Assembly (NCBI GenBank): GCA_016234735.1
Contig: JACRAN010000321.1
Span: 1 to 32,357 of the forward strand
Origin: Bacteroidota bacterium
GTDB taxonomy: Bacteria; Bacteroidota; Bacteroidia; Chitinophagales; Saprospiraceae
Reading direction: 5' to 3'
Length of the DNA stretch: 32,357 bases
The translations under genes were made by a program, and so were the position numbers. The notes under the pieces were generated by a model. That model searched no databases. It had not been told where the DNA came from and saw nothing but the letters and a program-made list of their open reading frames with translations. Of the stretch, positions 1 through 8,262 are shown piece by piece (the stretch's first letter is position 1; the number at the start of each line of letters is the position of its first letter).

Positions 1-1541
1 ATGTCGAGGGTGTCGGTAGCGTTCTTTGTGTCGAGCAGGGAACGGCCAAGGAAAGCACCTTCGAAGAACAGGTTTACTTCCCCGTCCATCAGGTTGAGGT
101 CTTGCCAGTCGGTGACATGGGCGGTGAGGTAAGCGTGTTCATCGAGCTTCGGTGCGGCGAAATACTCGTAGTGTGTGGGCACGGTCTCCGATTTGATGTC
201 CACCATGTACGTCTTGCCATCGCTGGGGATTGTGTAGGGTATTTCTATCTCAAAATTGACGGTCGTTGGCTGGTAGGTCTCGGTGGTTTCGAGGGGGATT
301 GTTTTGTCGTCACGGGATTTTTTTTGTTTGCGCACACCAGCTACGCTGCCACTGATGTTATTTCTTGTGACAACAACCTCTTCCAGATTTAAACCAGATG
401 TCAATGCAATATTGATGGAAACCCCGTTAACCGGAACTTCTTGGGTTGCGTACCCTGTGTAGGACACGACCAGCGTAGCTGGATTCGGGGGGATTCTGAA
501 CGTGTAGCTACCGTCAATGTCAGTAATTGTGCCCATCGAAGTGCCTTTCAACACGATGGTTGCCCCAATCAGCGGCTCGCCCGATTCGTCCATCACCCTA
601 CCGCTGACCTGTGTGATGCCGCCCCTGCCTAAACCACCTTGATATGCAACCTGCAATGGTTGCAGATACCCGAACCGCAGATGCCAAGGCATCAACTCCT
701 GCGATTCGGCATTGGTCGTCGGGTCGCCGCTGGAGATGGTCAACCGCACATCCTTCCAGTCTTCACCGGAACTTTGGCGCACGTTGGCCTTGAAGGCGAG
801 GTCAATCGGGCTGGTCACGTCCTTCACCCGCAGGTCGTAGGTGGCGAACCACCCGGCATCCTTCACGTAGTACGATAGCTCGAATTTGCCTTCCGTGGCA
901 GTTTTTGCAGAAACGGCAACGATTATTTCGCTCGTGGCGAGGTCTTTTTGCTGGTTTAGTGCGGTGAGTTGCTTGTCCAATTTGGCCAAAATGCTGTCGG
1001 TGCGGGCCATTTTGTTGGCGATTTCAAGCTGCTGCATCGTCAATTCCGTCCATCTTTTTCGCCGAAAATCAACCACTTGTACCAACTCGGCGGCAGAAAT
1101 CCCGTTCTGCTGGCCCGCTACCGATTGGTTTTTTTGCAAAATGGCCTCCTCTTGCTTGCAGATGCCAAGGTTGGCCGCTTGCAACTTTTGCTGCCCGTTC
1201 AGCCGGTACTTTTCCACTTCTAATTTTGTGATTTCCTCCCGCCGCACCTGTTCTTGGAGATGGTTCAACTGGTGGTTCACGGAGAGGATGCTGAACGCCC
1301 CGTCGCCCTTGACCTGAATGCTTTGCTTGTCAATATTTGGTGAAACATCCTTGAAAACAAGCTCCGAGCGACCAGTCGGGATGCTTGCCCTGCCCGTTCT
1401 CGTCACCTGCCCGCCCGTGAGGAAAACGGTCACTTTTTCGATTTTGGATGCTATGAGTTGTGGTTTTGCAGGCACCGACGTTTGGCCGAAGGCCGAAACC
1501 ACCGAGAAATAGTAGAGGAAAAAAAGGAACAAGTTTTTCAT
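1..1541 (-). CDS. MuiA-family protein (DUF4140/DUF4139) with an inserted carboxypeptidase-regulatory-like domain, 3' end cut by the window
   Basis: I translated the reverse strand by hand from the ATG at 1541. It gives 513 codons and runs off the window edge. Residues 1-20 form a signal peptide ending FGQ. About 30-85 look like the DUF4140 N-terminal domain (KVTVFLTGGQVTR), 90-205 is a coiled-coil region, and 215 onward is the DUF4139 beta region (YYVKDAGWFATYDLRV; SSGEDWKDVRLTISSG). A CarboxypepD_reg-like beta-sandwich at about 310-390 (VSGRVMDESGEPLIGATIVLKGT) interrupts the DUF4139 part, which resumes at about 425 (NFEIEIPYTIPSDGK). The family is named after a mucoidy inhibitor. Its biochemical role is unknown and it is probably envelope-located. 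Roughly the last hundred residues are missing. A weak -7-like box, TAACTTCG, lies at 1569-1576 on this strand. Confidence 0.88.
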   Translation of the reverse strand, partial: MKNLFLFFLYYFSVVSAFGQTSVPAKPQLIASKIEKVTVFLTGGQVTRTGRASIPTGRSELVFKDVSPNIDKQSIQVKGDGAFSILSVNHQLNHLQEQVRREEITKLEVEKYRLNGQQKLQAANLGICKQEEAILQKNQSVAGQQNGISAAELVQVVDFRRKRWTELTMQQLEIANKMARTDSILAKLDKQLTALNQQKDLATSEIIVAVSAKTATEGKFELSYYVKDAGWFATYDLRVKDVTSPIDLAFKANVRQSSGEDWKDVRLTISSGDPTTNAESQELMPWHLRFGYLQPLQVAYQGGLGRGGITQVSGRVMDESGEPLIGATIVLKGTSMGTITDIDGSYTFRIPPNPATLVVSYTGYATQEVPVNGVSINIALTSGLNLEEVVVTRNNISGSVAGVRKQKKSRDDKTIPLETTETYQPTTVNFEIEIPYTIPSDGKTYMVDIKSETVPTHYEYFAAPKLDEHAYLTAHVTDWQDLNLMDGEVNLFFEGAFLGRSLLDTKNATDTLD

Positions 1542-1733
1542 AAGCTGTGTTTTTTCGTGAAAAAATAGCGAAGTTAGTCTTTGATGAAATCAGGGGAAGA
1601 AAGTACACAACAGTTTTGAAACAAATTTCAAGTACCACGTTCAAGCCCACCTTTGATGTTTTGAACGAAGGAAGTTTCCCCAAAAGTTTGGAATTTTTTT
1701 CGTGATGGCTTGCTAGTTTTTTCAAAACTCTGA

Positions 1734-1741
1734 TACCTTTG
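1734..1741 (+). promoter_or_regulatory. Bacteroidota-type -7 promoter box before the tRNA-Asn cluster
   Basis: TACCTTTG fits the TAnnTTTG -7 consensus of the Bacteroidota primary sigma factor. A TTG lies 21 nt upstream at 1710-1712. Transcription would begin about 45 nt before the first tRNA-Asn copy. Confidence 0.5.
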
Positions 1742-1812
1742 CGCTCGCCTTTTGAAAAAGGGCAGGTTTGATGCAAGAATCAAGCAAAAACGCCTCCTTA
1801 GCTCAGTCGGTT

Positions 1813-1830
1813 TCCCGATAGTTATCGGGA
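1813..1830. repeat. Palindromic insert in the D-loop of the broken tRNA-Asn
   Basis: TCCCGATAGTTATCGGGA forms 8-nt arms around a GT centre. Against the intact copy it replaces a single A between CGGTT and GAGC. It differs from the palindromes at 1852-1869 and 2348-2365 by one central base. Confidence 0.85.
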
Positions 1831-1851
1831 GCGCCGGACTGTTAATCCGTA

Positions 1852-1869
1852 TCCCGATAGCTATCGGGA
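1852..1869. repeat. Palindromic insert in the variable loop of the broken tRNA-Asn
   Basis: TCCCGATAGCTATCGGGA is a perfect 18-nt palindrome. It sits between CCGTA and TTGG, in place of five bases (GGTCC) of the intact tRNA. The same sequence is at the same tRNA position at 2348-2365. Confidence 0.88.
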
Positions 1870-1890
1870 TTGGTTCGGGTCCAAGAGGGG

Positions 1891-1918
1891 AGGTTGGCAA
1901 AAGGTCAACCTGATTTTT
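1891..1918 (+). terminator. Weak hairpin terminator after the broken tRNA-Asn
   Basis: AGGTTG (1891-1896) pairs with CAACCT (1906-1911), followed by GATTTTT. The stem is only 6 bp. It overlaps the degraded acceptor end of the tRNA copy. Confidence 0.45.
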
Positions 1919-1927
1919 ACAAGATAT

Positions 1928-2001
1928 GCCTCCTTAGCTCAGTCGGTTAGAGCGCCGGACTGTTAATCCGTAGGTCCTTGGTTCGAGTCCAAGAGGGGGC
2001 G
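1928..2001 (+). tRNA. tRNA-Asn (GTT)
   Basis: A complete cloverleaf can be drawn. The acceptor GCCTCCT pairs with AGGGGGC, including one T-G wobble. The D-stem is GCTC/GAGC. The anticodon loop CTGTTAA carries GTT at 1962-1964. The T-arm is CTTGG-TTCGAGT-CCAAG. The outermost anticodon-stem pair is a C-T mismatch. The discriminator is G2001 and no CCA is encoded. This is the only intact copy of three tRNA-Asn sequences within 600 bases. Confidence 0.95.
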
Positions 2002-2003
2002 CT

Positions 2004-2038
2004 AAGAGCTTCGCAAAAAAATTGCGGAGCTTTTTTTT
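2004..2038 (+). terminator. Rho-independent terminator after tRNA-Asn
   Basis: A stem of about 11-13 bp (AGCTTCGCAA against TTGCGGAGCT, one G-T) surrounds an AAAAA loop and is followed by eight T. The GIY-YIG start codon follows the last T directly. GGAG in the 3' arm (2026-2029) lies 9 nt before that ATG and may serve as its ribosome binding site. Confidence 0.85.
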
Positions 2039-2341
2039 ATGGCAACACATTACGTCTATGTCCTTTTTTCGGAGGGAACTGGAAAGTTCTATGTTGGTGA
2101 AACCTTCAATGTTGAAGAACGGCTTGAACGGCACAATTCCGGTTACTACGATGGCAAATGGTCAGAAAAAGCAAAACCTTGGGTGCTATTTTTGTCAATA
2201 GAGTGTGAAAATAAGGCACAGGCATTGACCATCGAAAGGCATATAAAGAACATGAAAAGTCGTGTTTACCTCGAAAACTTGAAAAGTTACCCAGAAATGG
2301 TTGTGAAGCTACTGCGCAAATACTCCTCGCCGGACTGTTAA
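2039..2341 (+). CDS. Small GIY-YIG nuclease, UPF0213/YhbQ-like, placed between tRNA-Asn copies
   Basis: The 100-residue protein is a single GIY-YIG domain. The two signature beta strands are YVYVLF (5-10) and FYVGET (17-22), then a conserved arginine helix (ERLERHN, 26-32) and a helix with the likely metal-binding Glu66 (TIERHIKNMKS). GIY-YIG domains cut DNA; small stand-alone members are common in Bacteroidota and their substrate is generally unknown. The start ATG follows the terminator of the upstream tRNA-Asn. The last codons (SPDC and stop) are read from the tRNA-Asn fragment, with the TAA taken from the anticodon loop. The ORF therefore fills the gap between two tRNA copies, as expected for a small mobile or homing unit. 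No integrase or other gene accompanies it. Confidence 0.88.
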   Translation: MATHYVYVLFSEGTGKFYVGETFNVEERLERHNSGYYDGKWSEKAKPWVLFLSIECENKAQALTIERHIKNMKSRVYLENLKSYPEMVVKLLRKYSSPDC

Positions 2342-2389
2342 TCCGTATCCCGATAGCTATCGGGATTGGTTCGAGTCCAAGAGGGGGCG
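2328..2389 (+). pseudogene. tRNA-Asn 3' fragment with a palindromic insert
   Basis: Identity with the intact tRNA-Asn starts at CGCCGGACTG and covers the anticodon arm, T-arm and acceptor 3' strand to the discriminator. The D-arm and most of the 5' acceptor strand are missing. CTCCT at 2323-2327 could be a remnant of the acceptor. The 18-nt palindrome occupies the variable loop, as in the copy at 1792. The anticodon loop supplies the stop codon of the GIY-YIG ORF. Confidence 0.85.
2348..2365. repeat. Palindromic insert in the tRNA-Asn fragment
   Basis: TCCCGATAGCTATCGGGA is identical to 1852-1869, lies between the same flanks (CCGTA and TTGG), and is an 18-nt perfect palindrome. Confidence 0.88.
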
Positions 2390-2391
2390 CA

Positions 2392-2420
2392 AAAAGCCTT
2401 GCAGCGATGCAAGGCTTTTC
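2392..2420 (+). terminator. Rho-independent terminator after the tRNA-Asn fragment
   Basis: A 12-bp perfect stem (AAAAGCCTTGCA and its complement) surrounds a GCGA tetraloop and ends in TTTT. It closes the tRNA cluster. Confidence 0.8.
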
Positions 2421-2435
2421 TGTTTCACACAACTT

Positions 2436-2463
2436 CCAATTCTCAATTTTCAATTTCCAATTT
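2436..2463. repeat. Four-unit heptamer array before the pfkB-family gene
   Basis: There are four consecutive 7-nt units of the form yCAATTy. The second and third are identical (TCAATTT). The array ends 4 nt before the start codon of the kinase gene. Confidence 0.7.
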
Positions 2464-2467
2464 AAAA

Positions 2468-3388
2468 ATGACCCTTCTCACCGTCGGAACCGTCGCATTT
2501 GACGACATCGAAACCCCGCTTGGCAGGGCCGAAAAAATCGTGGGCGGTGCCTGCACCTACATCTCGTTGGCTGCGTCCTACTTCGTGCAGGGCATCAACC
2601 TCGTGTCGGTCATCGGCGACGATTTCCCGCAGGAAACGCTGGATTTGCTGGCCTCGAAGGGTGTGAACCTCGAAGGGTTGCAGGTGAAGCACGGCGAAAA
2701 ATCTTTCTTCTGGGCGGGCCGCTACCACGCCGACCTGAACAGCCGGGACACCCTCGACACGCAACTGAACGTGCTGGCCGACTTCGACCCGGTGCTACCG
2801 GAAAGCTACCAGACCAGCGAGTTTGTGATGCTGGGCAACCTCACCCCCGACGTGCAGATGCAGGTCATCGAGCAGATGGCCGTCCGGCCCCGCTTCATCG
2901 CTATGGACACCATGAACTTTTGGATGGACATTGCGCTGGAACGGCTGTTGGAAGTGCTGAAAAAAATAGATTGCCTCGTCATCAACGACGAGGAAGCCCG
3001 CCAACTCAGCGGCGAGCGCAGCCTCGTAAAAGCCGCCGAAAAAATCCTGCCAATGGGGCCGAAATTCCTCGTCATCAAAAAAGGGGAGCACGGTGCCCTG
3101 CTGTTTTACGAAGGAAATATCTTTTTTGCACCGGCCCTGCCGCTGGCCGAAGTGTTTGACCCGACCGGCGCTGGCGACACGTTTGCGGGCGGGTTCGTGG
3201 GCTACTTAGCTCAAAGCGGCGACCTGTCGTTTGAAAACATGAAGCGGGCCGTTATTTTTGGCTCCGCCATGGCCTCGTTCTGCGTGGAAAAATTCGGCAT
3301 CGAACGCCTCACCGACCTCACCCACCTGGAAATCAGGCAACGAGTAGCCAAATTCGTGGATTTGGTCAATTTCGACGCACAGCTTTGA
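2468..3388 (+). CDS. PfkB/ribokinase-family sugar or nucleoside kinase
   Basis: The product is 306 residues. I chose the ATG at 2468 (MTLLTVGTVAFDDIETP) because the longer reading frame runs back into the tRNA fragment and terminator. The N-terminal GG motif region is VGGACTYISLAASYF (residues 23-37). The C-terminal PfkB signature DPTGAGDTFAGGF near residue 233 holds the anion-hole glycines and the catalytic aspartate. The family transfers phosphate from ATP to a sugar or nucleoside hydroxyl in the cytoplasm; the substrate cannot be read from the sequence. The gene stands alone between the tRNA cluster and an envelope-protein gene, so context gives no substrate. Confidence 0.9.
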   Translation: MTLLTVGTVAFDDIETPLGRAEKIVGGACTYISLAASYFVQGINLVSVIGDDFPQETLDLLASKGVNLEGLQVKHGEKSFFWAGRYHADLNSRDTLDTQLNVLADFDPVLPESYQTSEFVMLGNLTPDVQMQVIEQMAVRPRFIAMDTMNFWMDIALERLLEVLKKIDCLVINDEEARQLSGERSLVKAAEKILPMGPKFLVIKKGEHGALLFYEGNIFFAPALPLAEVFDPTGAGDTFAGGFVGYLAQSGDLSFENMKRAVIFGSAMASFCVEKFGIERLTDLTHLEIRQRVAKFVDLVNFDAQL

Positions 3389-3480
3389 GCAGCAATTCGG
3401 TTTTTTAGGGTTAAAAAATGAGCATCAGGCACATCCAACCGTGCATTGGCGTACATTCGTTCAACCTAACTAAATCTCCT

Positions 3481-4725
3481 ATGCGACCAACTTTTGCGCT
3501 CTTGTTTTTGCTGTTTTTCCTCGCCTTCCCTGCTTTTTCACAAGTGAAAATCATTGGCCCGTTTGCCATTGGCGACACCACCCAAACCCACGTGCTCCAC
3601 AGCAAACGGAACGACCGTTTTGTCGGCAGGGTGATGGGCTGGTCAACCGACTCTCTGACATTTTTGACCGAAGGTGGCATCCCGCTCGCCTTCCCGCTTT
3701 CGGAATTGAGCAGGGTCGAAGTGTCTGACAATCAGTTTTTCATCGAAAATGCCGTGGAGGTTTTTGTGTTGAAAACAACGGACGGCAGTGTGTTTCAAGG
3801 ATTCCCCAAATTCATTTCAGAAAAAAATATCATTTTCAAAACGAGCAAGGCCCGCACGGTTCGCTTGAAGCCGGAAGACGTGGTTTCCATGGAGTTGGAA
3901 GAGACGTTTGCCCGAAATGTGGCACCTTTCAACAATGAATACTCGCTGGTTGACAGCAAAGGAATTCTGACAGAATGCGAACTGGTTCGATACGGTGAGG
4001 GCCAGCTTTTTTATCAAACCCGCGCAGGCGGCACGAAGAGCCTGCCCGTGCAGCGGGTGCGGAAGTTCGACCACCTGAAAAGCCGGGAACCGTTCCTCGG
4101 AAATGGCCGCTCGCTCATGTTGTCCCCCACCGGCTTCAACCTCAAAAAAGGCCAGATGGAGTTCCGCAATATCGAATACGGCATCAACACGTTTGCCTAC
4201 GGCTTTTCCGACCATTTTTCGATTGGCGGCGGCCTGGTGTCGTTCCTTCCCTACATCGATGCCAAATTCGCTCAGGACTTTGGCAAATATGTGCATGTGA
4301 GTGCCGGAGGTTTTGCCTCACCGCTCATGTTTGGCGGGCATGCCTCGTTGTCATTGGGCACCCCCGATTATTTCATCAACCTGGCCTACCTTAAGTCGGG
4401 GGGAATCGGATATTTTGATACTGAGTTCAGGTTTGAAGGGTCGAGTTTTGGGGCATCGGTCCGCACCGGCAGAAGGTCGAGGTTGTTTGGCGAGTTCCTG
4501 CTTTTGACTGAGAAGGTGGACCCTGAAATCGGAGAATTTTACAATTTTTATAATCGGGGATATGGCAACGCCTTCACGTTGGGCTACGGGTATTTTAACA
4601 AATCCATCCACTTTGAAACGGGCCTCGTGGCACTGGGGCCTTACGAATCATCCTTCTGCTTCCCCGGCCCTTGCAACGCGTATTACGTGCCCATCCCGTT
4701 GGTCGCTTTCGGGATTAATTTTTAG
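3481..4725 (+). CDS. Predicted outer-membrane protein with an N-terminal triple beta-repeat, function unknown
   Basis: The product is 414 residues. The start at 3481 puts a clear signal peptide first (FALLFLLFFLAFPAFSQ, cleaved after about residue 21). About residues 35-200 hold three loosely similar segments of roughly 50-60 residues. Each ends in a strand pair of the type PLSELSRVEV, RLKPEDVVSMEL or SLPVQRVRKFD. They resemble small beta-barrel (SH3- or Sm-like) repeats. From about residue 210 the chain alternates glycine and aromatic residues and ends in VAFGINF, a terminal phenylalanine typical of outer-membrane beta-barrels. I do not recognise a named family. It ends 23 nt before the convergent rlmN. 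Confidence 0.75.
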   Translation: MRPTFALLFLLFFLAFPAFSQVKIIGPFAIGDTTQTHVLHSKRNDRFVGRVMGWSTDSLTFLTEGGIPLAFPLSELSRVEVSDNQFFIENAVEVFVLKTTDGSVFQGFPKFISEKNIIFKTSKARTVRLKPEDVVSMELEETFARNVAPFNNEYSLVDSKGILTECELVRYGEGQLFYQTRAGGTKSLPVQRVRKFDHLKSREPFLGNGRSLMLSPTGFNLKKGQMEFRNIEYGINTFAYGFSDHFSIGGGLVSFLPYIDAKFAQDFGKYVHVSAGGFASPLMFGGHASLSLGTPDYFINLAYLKSGGIGYFDTEFRFEGSSFGASVRTGRRSRLFGEFLLLTEKVDPEIGEFYNFYNRGYGNAFTLGYGYFNKSIHFETGLVALGPYESSFCFPGPCNAYYVPIPLVAFGINF

Positions 4726-4748
4726 GAAAGAAAGCAAAAAAACATCGG

Positions 4749-5801
4749 CTACTCCTTGTTCGCCAACTGCCCGCAGGCCGCATCGATGTCCTTCCCCCGG
4801 CTGCGGCGCACCGTCACCATCACGCCGTTGTCTATCAGGTAGCGGGCAAATCGGTCGATTTTGTCCTCCCCGGCCTTGACGAATTCCAACCCTGCCACCG
4901 GGTTGTACTCGATGATGTTCACCCGCACAGGGAAGCGCCTGCACAGCCTCAGCAACGCAGCCGCATCCGCCAGGCTTTCGTTGAAATTCTGGAAAGCGAT
5001 GTACTCGTAGCTCAGGCGGTTGCCTGTTTTTTTGAAAAAATAATCGAGCGAATCCATCAGCACGGCGAGGTTGTTCTGCTCGTTGATGGGCATGATTTCG
5101 TTGCGCTTGTCGTCGGTTGGGGCGTGCAGCGAGAGGGCGAGGTTCACCTTCGAGTGGTCGTCGGCGAGTTGGCGGATCATCTTCGCAATGCCCGCCGTGC
5201 TCACCGTGATGCGCTTCGGCGACATGCCCAGGCCCTCCGGCGAGGTGATGCGCTCGATGCTCTCCATCACCGTGCGGTAGGCCAACAGCGGCTCGCCCAT
5301 CCCCATGTACACGATATTGGTCAATGAGTGCCCGAACACCTGCTCCGACTGCCGGTTCACCAGCAAAACCTGGTCGTAAATTTCCGCCGCATCGAGGTTG
5401 CGCACCCGCTTCATCTGCCCGGTAGCGCAAAAAGCGCAGGTCAAACTGCACCCCACCTGGCTCGACACGCACACCGTGAACCGCCGCTCGTCCGGCACGG
5501 GAATCAGCACCGACTCGATGAGGTGGCCGTCGTGCAGCCGGAAGCGCGTTTTGATGGTGCCGTCGGCGCTGTGCTGCACCTTGTCCTCCAGGATGTGCAG
5601 GATGGTGAAATTTTCATCCAGCCATTCCCGCATGGTTTTCGAGAGGTTGGTCATCTCGGCGAACGAGTGGGCACCTTTTTTCCAGAGCCACTCCCACACC
5701 TGGCTCGCCCGGAACTTCGGTTCGCCATGCTCTGTGATGGCGGCCACCAATTCCGCTTTGCCCAGCAGCCGGATGTCCTTTTTTGTTGAAACTTCCATCA
5801 T
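4749..5801 (-). CDS. rlmN: 23S rRNA (adenine2503-C2)-methyltransferase RlmN
   Basis: This radical-SAM enzyme methylates C2 of A2503 in 23S rRNA and of A37 in some tRNAs. The product is 350 residues from MMEVSTKKDIRLLG, the usual length. The 4Fe-4S cluster motif CxxxCxxC is Cys118-Cys122-Cys125 (CSLTCAFC). The C-terminal methyl-carrying cysteine is at about residue 343 (AACGQL). Other family motifs include GMGEPLLAY and SLHAPTD. The frame is open upstream for 108 more codons, but those come from short intergenic repeats. The -7 box TATCTTTG at 5806-5813 would start transcription at or next to the first ATG, so the mRNA may be leaderless. A second ATG lies one codon later (5798). Confidence 0.96.
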   Translation of the reverse strand: MMEVSTKKDIRLLGKAELVAAITEHGEPKFRASQVWEWLWKKGAHSFAEMTNLSKTMREWLDENFTILHILEDKVQHSADGTIKTRFRLHDGHLIESVLIPVPDERRFTVCVSSQVGCSLTCAFCATGQMKRVRNLDAAEIYDQVLLVNRQSEQVFGHSLTNIVYMGMGEPLLAYRTVMESIERITSPEGLGMSPKRITVSTAGIAKMIRQLADDHSKVNLALSLHAPTDDKRNEIMPINEQNNLAVLMDSLDYFFKKTGNRLSYEYIAFQNFNESLADAAALLRLCRRFPVRVNIIEYNPVAGLEFVKAGEDKIDRFARYLIDNGVMVTVRRSRGKDIDAACGQLANKE

Positions 5802-5805
5802 GGCG

Positions 5806-5813
5806 CAAAGATA
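5806..5813 (-). promoter_or_regulatory. -7 promoter box of rlmN
   Basis: TATCTTTG (reverse strand) is a perfect TAnnTTTG match, four bases upstream of the first rlmN ATG. I see no convincing -33 box. Confidence 0.55.
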
Positions 5814-5820
5814 ACAGGTC

Positions 5821-6124
5821 ATTGCTTCATTGCTACATGGCTCCATTGTTTCATGGTTAGGCCCAGGCAGAACGTAATGCTTTGACAATGAAGCCATGAA
5901 ACTATGAAACCATGAAGCCACCGTGTCATTTCGACAGGCTGTTTTCCTGTCAAAACCCACCGAAAAATGACACTTCGTCACATTTTTATGGCTGGCACGA
6001 TCGCTGATAGGTGCGTTTGTCCGAAGGGATGACTGGATTGCCCAATGGTTAAAATTGTTGAATTGTTTGACGGTAAAAATCGACACTGAACAGTGAAACC
6101 ATGAAACCATCCAGCCATGTAGCA
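5821..6124. repeat. Intergenic region with three octamer arrays between rlmN and groES
   Basis: The 358-base gap between the rlmN and groES starts has no gene. It holds three arrays of period 8: five units at 5821-5860 (type ATTGCTTC/ATGGTTAG), four at 5888-5919 (ATGAAGCC/ATGAAACC) and four at 6093-6124 (GTGAAACC, ATGAAACC, ATCCAGCC, ATGTAGCA). The first is roughly the inverted complement of the other two. A nested hairpin at 5923-5973 lies between them. I find no convincing groES promoter in the remainder. Confidence 0.7.
5923..5973. repeat. Nested palindromic element with GTCATTT/AAATGAC ends
   Basis: The outer 9-bp arms are GTGTCATTT (5923-5931) and AAATGACAC (5965-5973). The inner 6-bp arms are GACAGG (5933-5938) and CCTGTC (5946-5951) around a 7-nt loop. 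It looks like a small dispersed palindromic element; no protein is encoded. Confidence 0.65.
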
Positions 6125-6159
6125 ATCAAAAATTAACAACTCACAAAAAGTAGATTACT

Positions 6160-6432
6160 ATGAAGTTCAAGCCAATCAATGACAGAGTGGTGGTGAAACC
6201 GGCACCTGCCGAGGAAAAAACGAAAGGGGGAATCATCATTCCCGACACCGCCAAAGAAAAGCCGCAGCGTGGTGAAGTCGTGGCCGTTGGCCCCGGCAAA
6301 GACGACAAAAAACTGACTGTTAAAAAAGGCGACATCGTCCTCTACGGCAAATACGCCGGTCAGGAGATGGCCTACGAAGGCACCGATTACCTCATCATGC
6401 GGGAAGACGACATTCTCGTGGTGATGGGCTGA
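6160..6432 (+). CDS. groES: Co-chaperonin GroES
   Basis: The 90-residue protein is a full-length GroES ([34 protein letters not shown] in the mobile loop; ILVVMG at the end). It forms the heptameric lid of the GroEL cage and helps fold cytoplasmic proteins. It is 73 nt upstream of groEL and surely co-transcribed with it. No CIRCE-type inverted repeat is visible upstream, so HrcA control is not supported by the sequence. Confidence 0.98.
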   Translation: MKFKPINDRVVVKPAPAEEKTKGGIIIPDTAKEKPQRGEVVAVGPGKDDKKLTVKKGDIVLYGKYAGQEMAYEGTDYLIMREDDILVVMG

Positions 6433-6457
6433 TGCATGGCTGGCCTCTGCAATTTAA

Positions 6458-8140
<1,683 letters not shown>

Positions 8141-8163
8141 TTACCAGACGTTTTTTACGAGAT

Positions 8164-8201
8164 AAAAAGCCTTTCCCGCTCCGGTGGGAAGGGCTTTTTT
8201 T
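8164..8201 (+). terminator. Rho-independent terminator of groES-groEL
   Basis: A stem of 12 bp (AAAGCCTTTCCC with GGGAAGGGCTTT, one T-G) is followed by a run of T. Confidence 0.88.
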
Positions 8202-8230
8202 CATTTGCAAACCCAGAGACGCTGGGAATT

Positions 8231-8260
8231 CTCTGCATCTTTGCGCTTTTGCGTTGAAAT
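8231..8260. repeat. Short dispersed repeat before the WbqC gene
   Basis: The stretch contains CTCTGCATCTTTGCG then TTTGCGTTGAAA. Its reverse complement resembles 17362-17382 after metG (TTTCAACGCAAAGACGCAGAG). CATCTTTG inside it is one base from the -7 consensus and lies 19 nt before the start codon, so the repeat may also supply a promoter. Confidence 0.55.
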
Positions 8261-8262
8261 TC

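Larger units (their letters stand above)
1792..1893 (+). pseudogene. Broken tRNA-Asn copy carrying two palindromic inserts
   Basis: This copy matches the intact tRNA-Asn at 1928-2001 through the acceptor 5' strand, D-stem, anticodon arm (anticodon GTT at 1841-1843) and most of the T-arm. An 18-nt near-palindrome (TCCCGATAGTTATCGGGA, 1813-1830) sits in the D-loop. A perfect 18-nt palindrome (1852-1869) replaces the variable loop and the first T-stem base. The 3' acceptor strand is also altered, so the first two acceptor pairs are lost. I call it a pseudogene. An unusual expressed tRNA-like RNA cannot be excluded, because the anticodon arm is untouched. Confidence 0.8.

Noticed and set aside
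1330-1900. Reverse open frames overlapping the start of the MuiA gene and the first tRNA copy
   Set aside because: They run through tRNA sequence and palindromic inserts and out of frame with the MuiA protein. No family features.
1928-2389. An integrative element bounded by tRNA att sites
   Set aside because: There is no integrase or recombination directionality gene; the segment holds only the GIY-YIG ORF, so a classic tRNA-integrated island is not supported.
5821-6124. Octamer arrays as a CRISPR array
   Set aside because: The units are directly adjacent, only 8 nt long and degenerate, with no spacers and no cas genes.
6125-6160. CIRCE operator upstream of groES
   Set aside because: I could not find the TTAGCACTC inverted repeat in the leader.
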